Assembly (NCBI GenBank): GCA_001600095.1
Contig: BCIX01000005.1
Location: 378,523-442,522 of the forward strand
DNA from: Bullera alba
Lineage: Eukaryota; Basidiomycota; Tremellomycetes; Tremellales; Bulleraceae
DNA length: 64,000 nt
Direction of reading: 5' to 3'
Shown: piece by piece, positions 21,520 through 35,285 of the stretch
Numbering within the stretch: the first letter of the stretch is position 1
Layout of the letters: each line of letters begins with the position of its first letter
Program-made: the position numbers and the translations under genes
The notes under the pieces: generated by a model
Databases searched by the model: none
The model's input: the letters and a program-made list of their open reading frames with translations, nothing else
What the model was told of the DNA's origin: nothing

Positions 21520-23438
21520 ATGATGATGTGGATGATACATAAGAGGTCGATATGTTCGCTTGTTCATCCCCCATGTCCACCCTTAGTCGGTGAACAGTCG
21601 CCTGTACCTGTTGGCTTCCGGGCCGTATACGTATGCAACCGATCGTGTCAACACCAAACTCAGTCGTCTCAAGACTAACACCATTGTCGAAGAAGGCGAA
21701 GAAGGCAGAGATGAGACGAAGTAGGAAGATGCAATGGGCAGGTTGCAGTGGAGCTGCCGCCGCGGTTTGGGCTTGAGGGAGAGGTGAAAGAAGCCAAACG
21801 ATGATTATAGACCTTGCCTCCGGATGACTATGCCTTGGGTGTAGGGGCATCGTTTCGGTATGTCATATGGACGGGCTCATCTGGACAATGACGGCTCTGC
21901 CCCGCTTGGCGTCCTCGAACTCTGTATTGACGAAAAGGAAGTGGACAAGAGTCTTGGAGTTCGGCCGTCGATTTCGTTCTGTTCATGCACTGCGCGAGAC
22001 GTGGGCGCGAAGAGGGCTGTGGGAGCTTTGGACTCCAGAATGACGGGAGGTAGGGCTGTGTTCGCCTCGACTGACAGCTTCCGTGTCGTCGCCGCGGTGT
22101 TGCTGAGTTGACTACAGCCAGGTATTGTCGCTGAGTAGCCAGGTGTCAATCTGATCCAGTTCTAGCTAGTCCAGTTCGAGAAACCCGCCTGAAGTGAAGG
22201 CGACTTTCGCAGATATCGACACATCTCCATCACCCCACACCTGTATCATAGACCCGATCGAGAGCAGAAACCACCAAAGCGGGAAGCACCAAAGTGGAAG
22301 CACCAGAGTAAAAACACCAGAGTGGAAGCAGCATAGTGGAACACCAGAGCGGAAGCACCAGTCCTCGTTGTCCCGCAAGGTTGTTGTAGGTATCGGTGTA
22401 GCACCTGTGACGCCAGGCGCCCTACAAACAGAGGAAAACGGTACGGACTCACTGTGTTCAGTTCCGACTGCCACTAGATCGTGGTCGTGTCCTGTTCGGT
22501 GGTTCGATGGTGATCTGCGAAGCAAGTCGTCGTCGAGTTTGTTACTGATAATTTGGGTGAAGAGGTGAAAAGCGAAGAATGATGGGGGAGTTTCGTTCGA
22601 GCTGGAGGCTTGAATACCTACAAACAGCTAAACAGTAAGCAGATGGCAATCCAGGGTTCAATAAGCTGCTCTTGGCTGACATCCAGATCCAGTGACGAGG
22701 GGTTGAAGCAGAGTTGGAAAAAAGGGTCGAGACAGGTCCAGACGCTCTTTTCGATCCATCAACGTCCAACGTTTCGAAGTGCTCGTCGAACAAAGATAGA
22801 CTAGTCGTTGCTGACATGTGAAATTTGAAAGGCCGTAGGAGGCCGTGGGACGTGTGTGCGAGGGTTATGAGCTGTTATGAGCAAGGTGAGCTAAGCAAGG
22901 CTAAGCAGTTCAATTCACATCAGCACCGTGGCCATCAGCTCGATTAGATCGTATAGAGACCGAGAGTGGCCGAGTAAGCCATCACCATCACCATCTCGTC
23001 AATATCGCGTCCACGCGTCCACCGCCAGAATCCAAACTCCCAGTTACTCGAGTACGAGTACTTGAAATGTTGCATGTTGGACAGCTTACTGATCTGGTGG
23101 GTCGTCGTTGATAGTGACAGTGGATAACTAGTCCTCGAGACCATGTATGGTCGAGCCGACTGAGCTTGAACTTGAGTCCGTGAGACGACGATTTTGATCG
23201 ATGAAGACCTGCGTCAAGCCTGTACTCAAGTGCGCACATCATCAGCTGATCAGGTAGCTAACTTAGCGGCCTGCTAGCCCATACAGTCGGATGACCTTCA
23301 CGCAGAGTTGATGCATTGGCTTAGCGGCGTTGAGTGATGTTTCGACGAGGCCCACGCGCTCCTGTTACTTAAGTATCACCTTCTACCCGTATCTATGTTG
23401 ACTCACCCAGCGGATGGCCAGCTTTGAAGAAGCTCAAC
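21520..23438. other. Gene-poor stretch with a minisatellite
   Basis: No coding region is supported on either strand. The one clear structure is the 14-bp repeat at 22268-22361. The plus-strand open frame that covers that repeat reads as low-complexity peptide made by the repeat and is not taken as a gene. The right end probably includes the promoter of the coiled-coil gene at 23439. Confidence 0.5.
22268..22361. repeat. Minisatellite of about 14 bp, roughly six and a half units
   Basis: Degenerate tandem units with consensus AAGCACCAGAGTGG: full units start at 22284, 22298, 22312, 22326 and 22340, with a longer diverged one at 22268 and a partial one at 22353. It sits in non-coding DNA between the helicase relic and the coiled-coil gene. 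Confidence 0.8.
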
Positions 23439-25259
23439 ATGCCTCGTTCACCGCGAACATTCACTACTCCTGCGATCGCGAGAGCGAGTTCCAGCGCGGG
23501 AAATCATCAACGTCACCGGCGCGAGCGAAAACGGGAGAACAAGCCTGTCATGCCTGGTGAATCAGTGCCCGGGATCGGTGATGGAGGTGAAGGAGTGTCA
23601 ATGGAGAGAGGGGTCGGGATGGTGAGCACCGGTCGTCGAGTGACAGCGGGAGATAAATGACCATGGACCACAGAGCCAGGAGAGGGATAGGAAACGTCAT
23701 AGTCGACTCACATCATCGACCAACTCCGGCCGTGGTCCACCAGATCCATCGGGTACACGCCATCATGTCTCTTCCGCAAGCACCACTGCTGCACTTGGTT
23801 CAGTGATCGATCTTGACGATACCCCTCCTCCTACCCCTGCACCATCTCGTGTCAGTGTCCATGGACCCTCTTTCTCTCGTTGAATCGGGCGCAGAGACAA
23901 AGCGGCTCGCTGCCGGTCTACCCTACCCCTCGGTACGATATCGACTTTAACTCCCTCGTCGGTCACTACATCTCTGCTCCTTCCACGAGTGAACCCCGGC
24001 TTTCTCAGGGGACGTCTACCGCTGGCCCTGGACCGTCGACGCAAGTGGGGCCCGACCCATTCGAGAGAATCAAGCAGCTGGAATTGGAGTTGTCATCGAT
24101 GACTTGTCTTCGAGATGAAGCCCGCGACGAGAATGAACGGCTGCATAGTTGGCGGGAGGCGAGTGGGGAGCAGCTCAACGAGGCTCGGAGTCAGGCCAAC
24201 CATTTGATCGAGCAAACGTGGGGGTTGGAGAGTGAGATGGCATTAGGAGCGGAGCTGTTCGGCCCGGTGATCTCGAGTGCGACAGTTGGGTTCCTGCGGA
24301 CCGGATCGGGGAGGGGAGATGGATTAAAAGTCGAGACGCCGTTCCAAAGTGGTGATTCTGGCGATCCGATTGGTGTGGACGCTGGCGACGTTGCTGGAGA
24401 GAGCATATCAGCCAACAATCCCGTGGCCACTCGGACCCCTGATCAGGATACAAGAACGATTCGCCAGCTACAGCTAGAGCTCCAGCGCCAGTCATCCAGG
24501 TATGACAAGCTCAAAGCACAACAAATCTCCGAAAAGCGGGAATTGGAAGAATGTCTCTGGGCCACCAAGCAGACCCACGCGAAGGATTTGAAGGCCAAGG
24601 ACGAACATGTCCAATCACTCGAGAAGCGACTGCAGGACAGGGAAGCAAGCCACTCCAAGTTGATGAGCGACATGGTGGAGAGGAAGACGAGGGTGTATGC
24701 TCTATACTCGGACCGCATGGGCAAACAGTGTTCCAAATTGGGCATAGAGACGAAATACTTCAAGGCGATGGTGGAGGCAATGTGCGGGCGGGTCGATCGT
24801 CTGGAGAAGCAATTGGCGCTGTTGAAGAGATCCACCAGTCAGCCACCGATCCAAGAACCGTCTTCCTCTCAGTCAAAACCATCTTCCCTGGCGGAACCAC
24901 CGTCCGCGATACTGAAATCCCCGGCGGAAGTTGTGGCGCGAGAGGGGGCGATCCTCACATGGGATGGGTCTGTGATCAGCCCGGCAGTCAACTGTGATAC
25001 TTCTGGAGACGGCACGCGAGGGGGGTTAGACCAGGGAACCATCAACTGGGGTGGAGTAAAGGATTACTCTCGGTCGCATTGGCAAGATACCGCGTCGGCC
25101 GAATTGAAGCAGAGGGCGATCGACCTGATGCGTCACTGGAATAAGAAGAAAGAATATTGGGCGTCGGAAGGTTCCAATCGCCAGCTTCATCCGGCAAGTG
25201 GGAGAGCGGAATCGGGCGACCAAGACCAGGAGGAGCTGTTGATGAACGGGGAAGCGTGA
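23439..25259 (+). CDS. Unrecognised coiled-coil protein
   Basis: I do not recognise this protein. The model has three exons: 23439-23621, 23674-23850 and 23895-25259, all phase 0, using a GTGAGC and a GTCAGT donor. The N-terminal 120 residues are Ser/Pro/Arg-rich and basic. Two coiled-coil stretches follow, one beginning near FERIKQLELELSSM, the second longer, from IRQLQLELQRQSSRYDKLKA to RVDRLEKQLALLKRS. A Ser/Pro-rich linker leads to a Trp-containing C-terminal part (SHWQDTASAELKQRAIDLMR). No signal peptide or membrane segment is seen. It lies in the gene-poor stretch beside the helicase relic and may be lineage-specific. The second intron is only 44 nt, so the join at 23851-23894 needs checking. 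Confidence 0.6.
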
Positions 25260-25856
25260 CAACCGGTCGGAGCAGTGTTGGAGCGATGTTTATGTGAGGG
25301 TCCGAGGAGGCCGATGTGCTGTTTCCAATGTATGCCTCGATGTGAATGCACAGCACTCACGGAGACCGTGAACGACATCGAGTCTAGCTGGTGATTAGCA
25401 CGTATCGTCTGGCCATCGGATGCTCTGGGTTCTGGTAAGGTCCTGGACACCTCGGCTCGCGATTGCTACGCGGCGGCAACTGGCGGTCTGTGCGGTACTA
25501 TGCAACTCGTATATACAGAGTTCATCGACCGACCCAGGGTAGTTATATTGGCTGTTGTAATCAGGGTTCGTCATTCCTTGTTAGAAATGATTCTAATGGG
25601 CCGTGCGGAGTCAAAAAGTGAAGTCCACGCTCCACCATAAGGTATCGTATGCCTAGCCGGCGCGGGGCGCGCCGGTTCACTTATATTGACGTGGCAATAC
25701 TCCACCACGTGTCCGAGTCGATTGCTTATCACTCGCTATCGGTTTCGGACGAGGCCGCCTGCGTTTGGAAAGATTGAATTTCAACATTTCGAGGTTACAA
25801 CTCTTCGTCTCCAACTTCTGCTATACGACTATTGACATACCCATACAATACTCAAA
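25260..25856. promoter_or_regulatory. Promoter region of SPE3-LYS9
   Basis: No gene is seen. The region contains the all-GC hairpin at 25657-25675 and pyrimidine-rich leader sequence just before the ATG at 25857. Confidence 0.5.
25657..25675. promoter_or_regulatory. GC-only perfect hairpin in the SPE3-LYS9 promoter
   Basis: CCGGCGCG-GGG-CGCGCCGG: an 8-bp perfect stem with a 3-base loop, about 180 bp before the ATG. It could be a regulator site (CCGG/CGG-rich) or a structured leader element; neither can be shown here. Confidence 0.5.
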
Positions 25857-28548
<2,692 letters not shown>

Positions 28549-28696
28549 GTATCTCCCCCTTTCAAATAGAGTCGATGAGCATGCACGGAAGGTCAAGGTA
28601 CTTTACATCTGCCCAGGGAATCTATGTCATATGGTCCACTTCGCTATGCGTACTGGTTCACTGTTCCATCGATTGTCTTGCAAGTCCACCTTTGCT

Positions 28697-31093
28697 CTAC
28701 GTGTACATGGCGTCCACGCTCCTATCGACCTCTGTCACATCCAAGTCCATGCCCTCCGTAGCCTCCCTTGCATCTCTCGCCGCGGGTTCGCCCCTGCCCT
28801 CGTGCTCTGCTTCAGTCTCTGCCTCTGCCTCCTCGTCGACTGGGGCCACTCGCTCGCCTACTTGGTCAATCTGGCGAGCTAGCTCTAGTCTCTGGTGCAT
28901 GGACGGGGCGAGTGTCGCGAGGAAAGTATCGTTCATGGGGGTCTGAGCTTCCGATGCAGAGGCCGAAGTGGAATGATCGAAGAAGCCAGTGGGAATCTGT
29001 ACACCCTCCATCCTGTCCAACGACGAGGGATCGTTCACCACGGCGAGAGAAGCGCTCAGAGCGGGATCACCATGCAGAGCGGCAGTGTGGCCTTCAGAGT
29101 GATCTTGGCCGTCGGTGATGGTGGTCTGTCTAGCCAAGGGAGCGGCTGCATCCACTGTTGGACCAAGCATGGGAACGTCGCTATTCTCACTATCGCTCAC
29201 GCCGTTGCTGGTCTGAGAGAGTAGCTGCGCCACACTGGCGGCGCCTCCGCCAAATCCGACGCCTGTGGAGGGCTGACCGGGGGCAACTTCCGATCCGGGG
29301 AGAGGAGGCGGTGCGTCTGTGGTAGGGGGTAGCCTGATCGAATGGCTGGATGGTCGACGAGAAATGACAGATGCTCGACGGGATGCCACCTCCCAAGCGT
29401 CCTCCGTTTCCACATCTTCGTCGAGATTGGCAAATGTGCGCTAGATGGTCAGCGGGTTCTGGTAGAGTCAGACTCACGCATAGGGGGCAAGAGAAGCCAG
29501 GATGATGTGTCACCAGTAGTGGGCGGATACACTTGTAATGGAAGACATGCGAGCATGGTCTGCTGCTGTCAGTGTATGACGAGCATTTTCACTCACGCTA
29601 TGAAGAGCGATTGACAGACGGTCACGGAGAAGAGACAGATGCAGCAGTCCGTAACGCTAGCTCTGCCCTTCTTAGCCGATCCATCGGCAGGCTTGACATC
29701 CCCTCCGAGCGCTTTGAGCTGCTTGAGCGCGTTGTTGCTAGAAGATCAGCACAGACTCGGACTAGGCAGACTCACTTGAACTCGCTGGCGGCGCGTTGCC
29801 AATCTCGTCCAAGCTCCACTCGCATCTTGACACATCGGTACATGTCCTCTTGCCCCCCCTGGTAGTCGACTCCTAGCTGGAGTATATCGCCGTCCTGCAC
29901 ATCAGCGGGGAACATCAACTCAGACTCACAGTGATCTGAGTGGGTCTGGAACCTTGATTCGGACTGGACAATCGGATGTGATTGAGGAAAGTGCCCGAGC
30001 TGCTCGCCGAGTCACGTATATAGAACTATTGTATCAGCTATGTTCACTATCCACTTGGACTCACCTTGCCGCCGGCCTCGCACCAGATCTCAGCATGACT
30101 TCGGCTCACGACTTTACTCTTGAAGGCGACCTTGCCCGAACACACATCTCCCCCACCTCCAGCAATAGTCAGGGTATTTCCACCAAAGCCAGAGCCTGTG
30201 GCGCCTGTACCGCTGCCGTTGGCTTGAGCCGAGGTGGGAGGCACGGCTGACTTGTCGGTGAATCTCCCAATCTTGAGGAGCAAGGCTGGCGGACGACCAT
30301 TGACAGTACGCCCAACGCTGGTGACGGAAGCTGCGGCAGCGGAGACGGATGTGCCGGCTGGGACTCGGATTGGCATCAACTCTCGAACGACTGGGTCGAA
30401 GGCTAACGAGCGGGACGATTCTAGGTGGGGCACCAGTCGGATTCGATAGGTCTGAACCGGTGTGCTGGATTCGGGAGGGGGTTCAACAGCTGCTTGTGTC
30501 AGCAATGAGAAAACACGACGAGACTCACCTGTGGCTGGACCGGCCGCTGTTGCTGCCAGACCCGCATCGTTGGTTGGAGTGCTGACGCTTCTAGTCACGG
30601 AGGTGTTTCCCGGTCGTGTCGAGCTGAGTCCGCTGGCTGGGGGTACTTCGGATGTGGGAGATCCGCCCGGTCTGCCCGAGAGAGTGGCTGCTCGAGAGCG
30701 TGATCTCATGAAAGAAGGGAGGAAAGAGCTCCGAGGGGAAGTCGGAGACGCTGGAGTCTGCGAGGGTGATCCATTTGTAGCGACAAAAGGGGTAGTGGGG
30801 AGTGGGATGTGGGTCGGGCGATTGGATGTGGGTGTCGCTCGCGACATGTTGGAGTCGGGAGGTTGAGGGTAGGCTTCCTGTATTACCTCGTTCTCGTCGT
30901 GATCGGGTAACCTGACGTGATGAGGGTGTGTCAGGCGAGCGATTCGCCTTGAGAAGAGCGAGGAGTGGTCTCTCTGGCTTTGGGCTTGTCTGGCGATTAT
31001 AAACTCTGGCGGCGTGTGTGATCGTGCTTCCTCGATCTCAGCGAAGAAATCGGGTCGGTGGGCGTAATACACTGTGCGATTTAGCGTTGCCAT
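28697..31093 (-). CDS. FHA-RING E3 ubiquitin ligase (Dma1/CHFR/RNF8 type)
   Basis: Likely a phosphothreonine-binding E3 ligase; in yeasts Dma proteins act in the spindle-position checkpoint and septin control. The first 210 residues are Ser/Thr/Pro-rich. The FHA domain follows: YRIRLVPHLESSRSLAFDPV, LLLKIGRFTDK, then KVAFKSKVVSRSHAEIW (with the SRSH phosphopeptide-binding core). Between GRFTDK and KVAFKSK a Gly/Ser-rich insert of about 40 residues is present. A RING-type finger is seen further on as DCCICLFSVTVCQSLFIA and PCSHVFHYKCIRPLLVTHHP plus GFSCPLC. A long acidic C-terminal tail ends VDAMYT. It has about seven exons and is convergent with SPE3-LYS9, 148 bp apart. Confidence 0.88.
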
Positions 31094-31799
31094 TGTGAGC
31101 TGAGGTATAGAGTAATATAAGGAAGTGGTGTGGGCATGTAAAGAAAGAGCACTGCTCTAGAGTATGAAGATGATCACTTCTCTTCGGAACGATTAGGGAG
31201 AAGCGAAGCCAAAGGACGGGGAGGATGTGTACTTGACGTGTGGAAAGGACGACTCACACGACTGGTCTCCACTGGGTCACTTCTAGTGCTAGCGTATCAA
31301 GGGGTAGCCGGACACGTTGCGGGGTGAAGGACGATCAACGGTCTATGGCCTAGCTGGAACCGCGTTGTCAACCGGTCGACCGATGCCGCGTGCCTGTATC
31401 AGACGGGGTGTCCGTTGAATGCTGGAAGAAGGCGGATGGACGAGCGAGCTGTGAGAAGTGGGAAGTGGGCGAGGATCTCAAGCAGGATAGGTCTATATAT
31501 CTATGTGTCGCTCAAAGAGAGGACGACGCAATGCCGACCTCGATCTGCAGACTGTGCTCAGTGTGCTGAGTCCGAACGGTCGACAATCCCGGAGAAGCCA
31601 AGAGGCGCAGAGTTGGCTCCGAGAAATGACGAATGACGTGCGCTTTCTCCCGCCAATCCGCCTTCATCCACAGCCAGCTATACTGATCGGTAACAGTCGC
31701 GAGGGGACAGCTGATCCAGAACCACTCATGCACATTAGGAGCTCTGGACGTCATGACGCATCGACTGCTGTTGATGCATGCATGTGTGGAATGCGCAGA
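31094..31799. other. Promoter of the FHA-RING gene and 3' region of POP7
   Basis: Both neighbours are on the minus strand. No coding exon, repeat or RNA gene was recognised in the 706 bp. Confidence 0.45.
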
Positions 31800-32632
31800 C
31801 TACTCTTCGAACTCTTCTTCTTCTTCCTCCTCCTCCTCCTCCTCTTCTTCCTCGGGAAAGTAATTCATCGCCTCTTCCTCCCCACCGCCATCGCCTTCTG
31901 CCTCTGTGCGCTGCTTGGCCAAAAGCTGCCGCTGCCGTTTGCTCGGCCGATTCCTCTTCTTCTTCTGAGGGGGTTGTATACTCTGACTCTGTTGGATCTT
32001 GCGTTTGACGCTCTTGGGCGTCATGTGCAAGTCTATCTTGATAGTAGACTATCATAAGTATATGTCCCTCTCAGCTTCTGACCCACCTTGATCCTCTTGT
32101 TCATTTCAGAATCCTCTTCTATATCCCCAATACCGGCGAATTCCTCTGCAGCGCCGAGCTCGTCTATTGTTTCTGTACTGCCAGTGTGGATCTCGTACCA
32201 CATGCCCCGAGGTCCAGTCGGATAAGGCAAAAGGTCCATGAGAGCATACAGTAGTAATAAGGCGTGAGGTATAGCCGCCGACATTGCATGTAGCGTTAGG
32301 TGGGTATACCTATTTGTACACTGTCAGTTCAGATGATCACCCCACCATTTCACTCACCCCTCGTCCACGACTAGACTCCTGCACCTGCCCATCAGGGCTC
32401 CAAGAGACACTTTTCGAGTGACAAATACCTCTTCTCTCCCATAGCCATGACGAGTGCCGTCGGTCCTGGCTGCCGCTCTGCCCTGTAGGACTTTGATAGG
32501 CAAAGTCTGGGTTGTGACCGAAGTGGGTTTCGGTGGAAGTGGTGTTGCCAACTTTTTCACTTTGCGATGTGATGGGTGCGGAGATTTGGGCTTCACGTTT
32601 GGTCGCGAAGGTCCCGCTTCTGCGTTGACCAT
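31800..32632 (-). CDS. POP7: RNase P/MRP protein subunit Pop7/Rpp20 (Alba domain)
   Basis: A small RNA-binding subunit of nuclear RNase P and RNase MRP, which process tRNA and rRNA precursors. The basic N-terminus (MVNAEAGPSRPNVKPKSPH) leads into the Alba fold: EEVFVTRKVSLGALMGRCRS, then after an intron YTHLTLHAMSAAIPHALLLL, and WYEIHTGSTETIDEL, which matches the STVELVDEL end of Rpp20. The last exon adds a lysine-rich stretch (TPKSVKRKIQQSQS and KKKRNRPSKRQRQ) and a run of about 15 glutamates, a longer tail than the family core. The ATG at 32632 was chosen because it precedes the conserved part; the frame is open further upstream, so a longer N-terminus is possible. Confidence 0.75.
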
Positions 32633-33151
32633 TATGCTGAACCTGTTGTGCGTGAGGTGTGCTCTGTATCTGCTGCAGATCAGTCTTCTGCCTTTAGACT
32701 TCTCTGCATGACCCAACACAACTCTCCCACGGTGCCTCTTGATTGACTGGGCGCGTCTAAGCATAAACCTGATCACCGCCACATTCGGCCGCATGTCTCC
32801 CTCTTGCTGTGCCCGGCCCGAACGAGTAATTTCCCCGCATACTCAGGGTGATAGAGGGAAGCGCGGGGTAACAGACTACAAAGGGCGACTTGGGCAGCAA
32901 GTGAGCACGAACGATCACACCCCAGCCAACCAAAAAAAGTCGGGAGACGAGACACCCGTCTATATCTGCCTTTACTCTCTACACAGACACAATACTCCCT
33001 ACCCACTCGGACACGACTCGGCCTAGCCACAGCTGACTAGGACGCGAGCTCGTGTTTGAGAACAGCTGCAAACCCGTCTTTATACCCAAAGCCATACACA
33101 TACCCAATCATCCTCATCAATCACCCCTTCGCTTAATCATCACCATCAGCC
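32633..33151. promoter_or_regulatory. Divergent promoter of POP7 and the C2H2 gene
   Basis: 519 bp between two divergent starts. Leader sequence on the right is C/A/T-rich, as usual before the ATG in these fungi. Nothing else is seen. Confidence 0.5.
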
Positions 33152-35015
33152 ATGTCGGACACGCATCTATGGAGGTCGCCTCCGCCCCACCAGACGCCAT
33201 TGATCGAGGTGAGTAGCACGCGAATAGTCTGTGGCCAAGGCTGATGGTATGCATAGCCCGGGTCGTTGCCTAATCTCATGTCCCCGGAGTTATCCAACTC
33301 GAAAGAGTTGCTCCACCCTTCGTTTCTCCCGCCCTGTCAGCACGGCAAGGACGAAGGCGACATGCACGCTCACGCGTTCGGTGAGTCGAGCAAGTCCAAA
33401 CGAGGACGCGCCGGTGTTGACAGATGACAGACCTATTGTCACTCTCGCAACATTCCCCAGCGCCAAAACCGTCGCCGTTGCCAACAGTCGTCCCGTCTTC
33501 GGTTCCGGTACAGTCAGTGCTCTCCGCGACAAGACCACCTGCTGCTGCTTCCGCGTCTGGGTCCGCGCCAAAGGTCAGGAGAATGAGTAGCTCCACCACA
33601 GGTGTGCTGGGTAGAGGCAAATTGGCTGCAACGGGAGACAGCCTAGGTCTAGGCGGTGTCACCAAGGATGTGTGAGTTTGAATGGACACAGAGCATAAGC
33701 TTACATGATAGTCGTCCGACTTTGATCTCGAGCGCGACTTCGTATTCGGCCACTTCACCAATACCCAATCGTAAACCTGTGCTCAGTACGACCGGGACAT
33801 CGCCCACACCGCAGCTGTTCGACTTTGCCAAGACGGACAGGGTCAAGATGACCTCGAGGTCGGTATCTTCGTCTATGCCTTCCAGGTCGCTACCGGCCCA
33901 TGCGGAGAAGGATGACATGGAGCTCGAGATGGCATTCGATGACGAGGATGACAGCGCGAGCGTAGACATGGACGGGGAAGAAGGGGAGGAGTGGAAGAAA
34001 CTGGCTTTGGGAACGGGTAGTGGTGGTGTGAAGGGCAGACGAGCGGGTATGGTGTTCAAATGTGAAAACTGTGGAAAGGTGAGCCTGGAGTTAATTGATC
34101 GAGGTCATCTGACGCTGACGCAATGCAGGAATACCGACATCCCAGTTGTCTTATCAAGCATAGATGGGAGCATAGTCCTCATTGGAAAGAGCCTACTGCT
34201 ATTTCAATGTCAAAGCACCAGCAGGTCCAGATGCTAGAGGTGAGTTTGATGCCACAACAACGCTGACTTCACAGGCCGCCGCAATCCTCGCCCATTTGGG
34301 ACCTCAGCAGCGCAAAGTTCTGCCCACCGACAGATCCCTCTGGCCAGCTATTCTCTCTCCCTCGGACGGCCGAAGACCTTCCATGTCGTCGCGGGACCCT
34401 TCTTCGGTCAGGTCGCCGCCAAGCTCGACAGCGCCATTGACCCCGTCCTCGCTGAGGGAGACGTCGACGCTGGGCGAGCTGGGTCGCGGTGGTCCGCAAC
34501 AGAGAAAGTCGTCCCCAGACAGCGACTCGACCACGTCGTCCATGGGCGAGGGGTATGTCCCTACGCAAACGGGTGTTTCGCCAGCACGACCGTTGGGCAT
34601 CTCAAGGCAAATCTCGTCCCAATCGTCCGCACCTGGTCCTGGGACTCCACAATCGTTTGGATCATTGCCTCGGGAGATGGCATCTTTCCACATCAACAAC
34701 AGCTACAAGGACGCTAGGTTGCTCAACGGCGGTCCGGGTCTGAGCCCCAGTGGCGTCTCGCCCATCCCTCACAGGTCGATGGGCATGTCGCCGTCGTTGA
34801 AGTCGAGAACGGGACTGGTGGGCGGAGGCATGTTTGGGGCCATACACACGGTCAGGCCATCCAGCAGTGTCAGGAGCGGGGCAATGGGTGATGATGAGGA
34901 TGAGGGGATTAGTGAACGAGAGGCGAGGGGCAAGTCGAGCTCGGAAGAGGCGGAGGATAGGCGAAAGGCAGGCGACGGCGAGGATTGGGGTATGGCCATG
35001 GAGATGGAGCTGTAA
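33152..35015 (+). CDS. C2H2 zinc-finger protein, probable transcription factor
   Basis: The N-terminus is MSDTHLWRSPPPHQTPLIE, and the next exons are Ser/Pro-rich. An acidic patch (DEDDSASVDMDGEEGEE) precedes the single finger FKCENCGKEYRHPSCLIKH followed by RWEH: C-x2-C, then H-x3-H, split by an intron directly after CGK. After the finger comes a conserved helical part SMSKHQQVQMLEAAAILAHL. The remainder is Ser/Pro-rich and disordered, ending MAMEMEL with TAA at 35013-35015. A single-finger protein with this conserved extension is a common fungal type but I know no specific function. The 5' exons are less certain than the rest. Confidence 0.75.
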
Positions 35016-35285
35016 CATGGCGTGGAATCAGAAGTGGTTCGTACAAGGGAAGTCACTTGTCAAGGCGATGGTCTGCGCGGTGATTTGGGACATCTGTCGT
35101 TGGAGTGAAAGTAGAGTGATGGTAGTGTGTCATTTGTACCAGTCATGTCAGGTAGCAGCATAAATGCAATTGGTGAATTTGGACTTATAGGTATCCGTCA
35201 TCCGAGCCGTGTCGAGGAGGATAGCCCAGTAAACACCGCTCAAGAGATCGACCTCCACCTTGACGTTGCACCTCACCGTATAGTC

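Noticed and set aside
21431..21850. Possible N-terminal exon of the SNF2 fragment
   Set aside because: It is in a different frame from the helicase and has no Walker A, DEAH-type or other helicase motif.
22194..22568. Plus-strand open frame over the minisatellite
   Set aside because: Its distinctive peptide is only the translated 14-bp repeat; there is no sign of protein selection or splicing.
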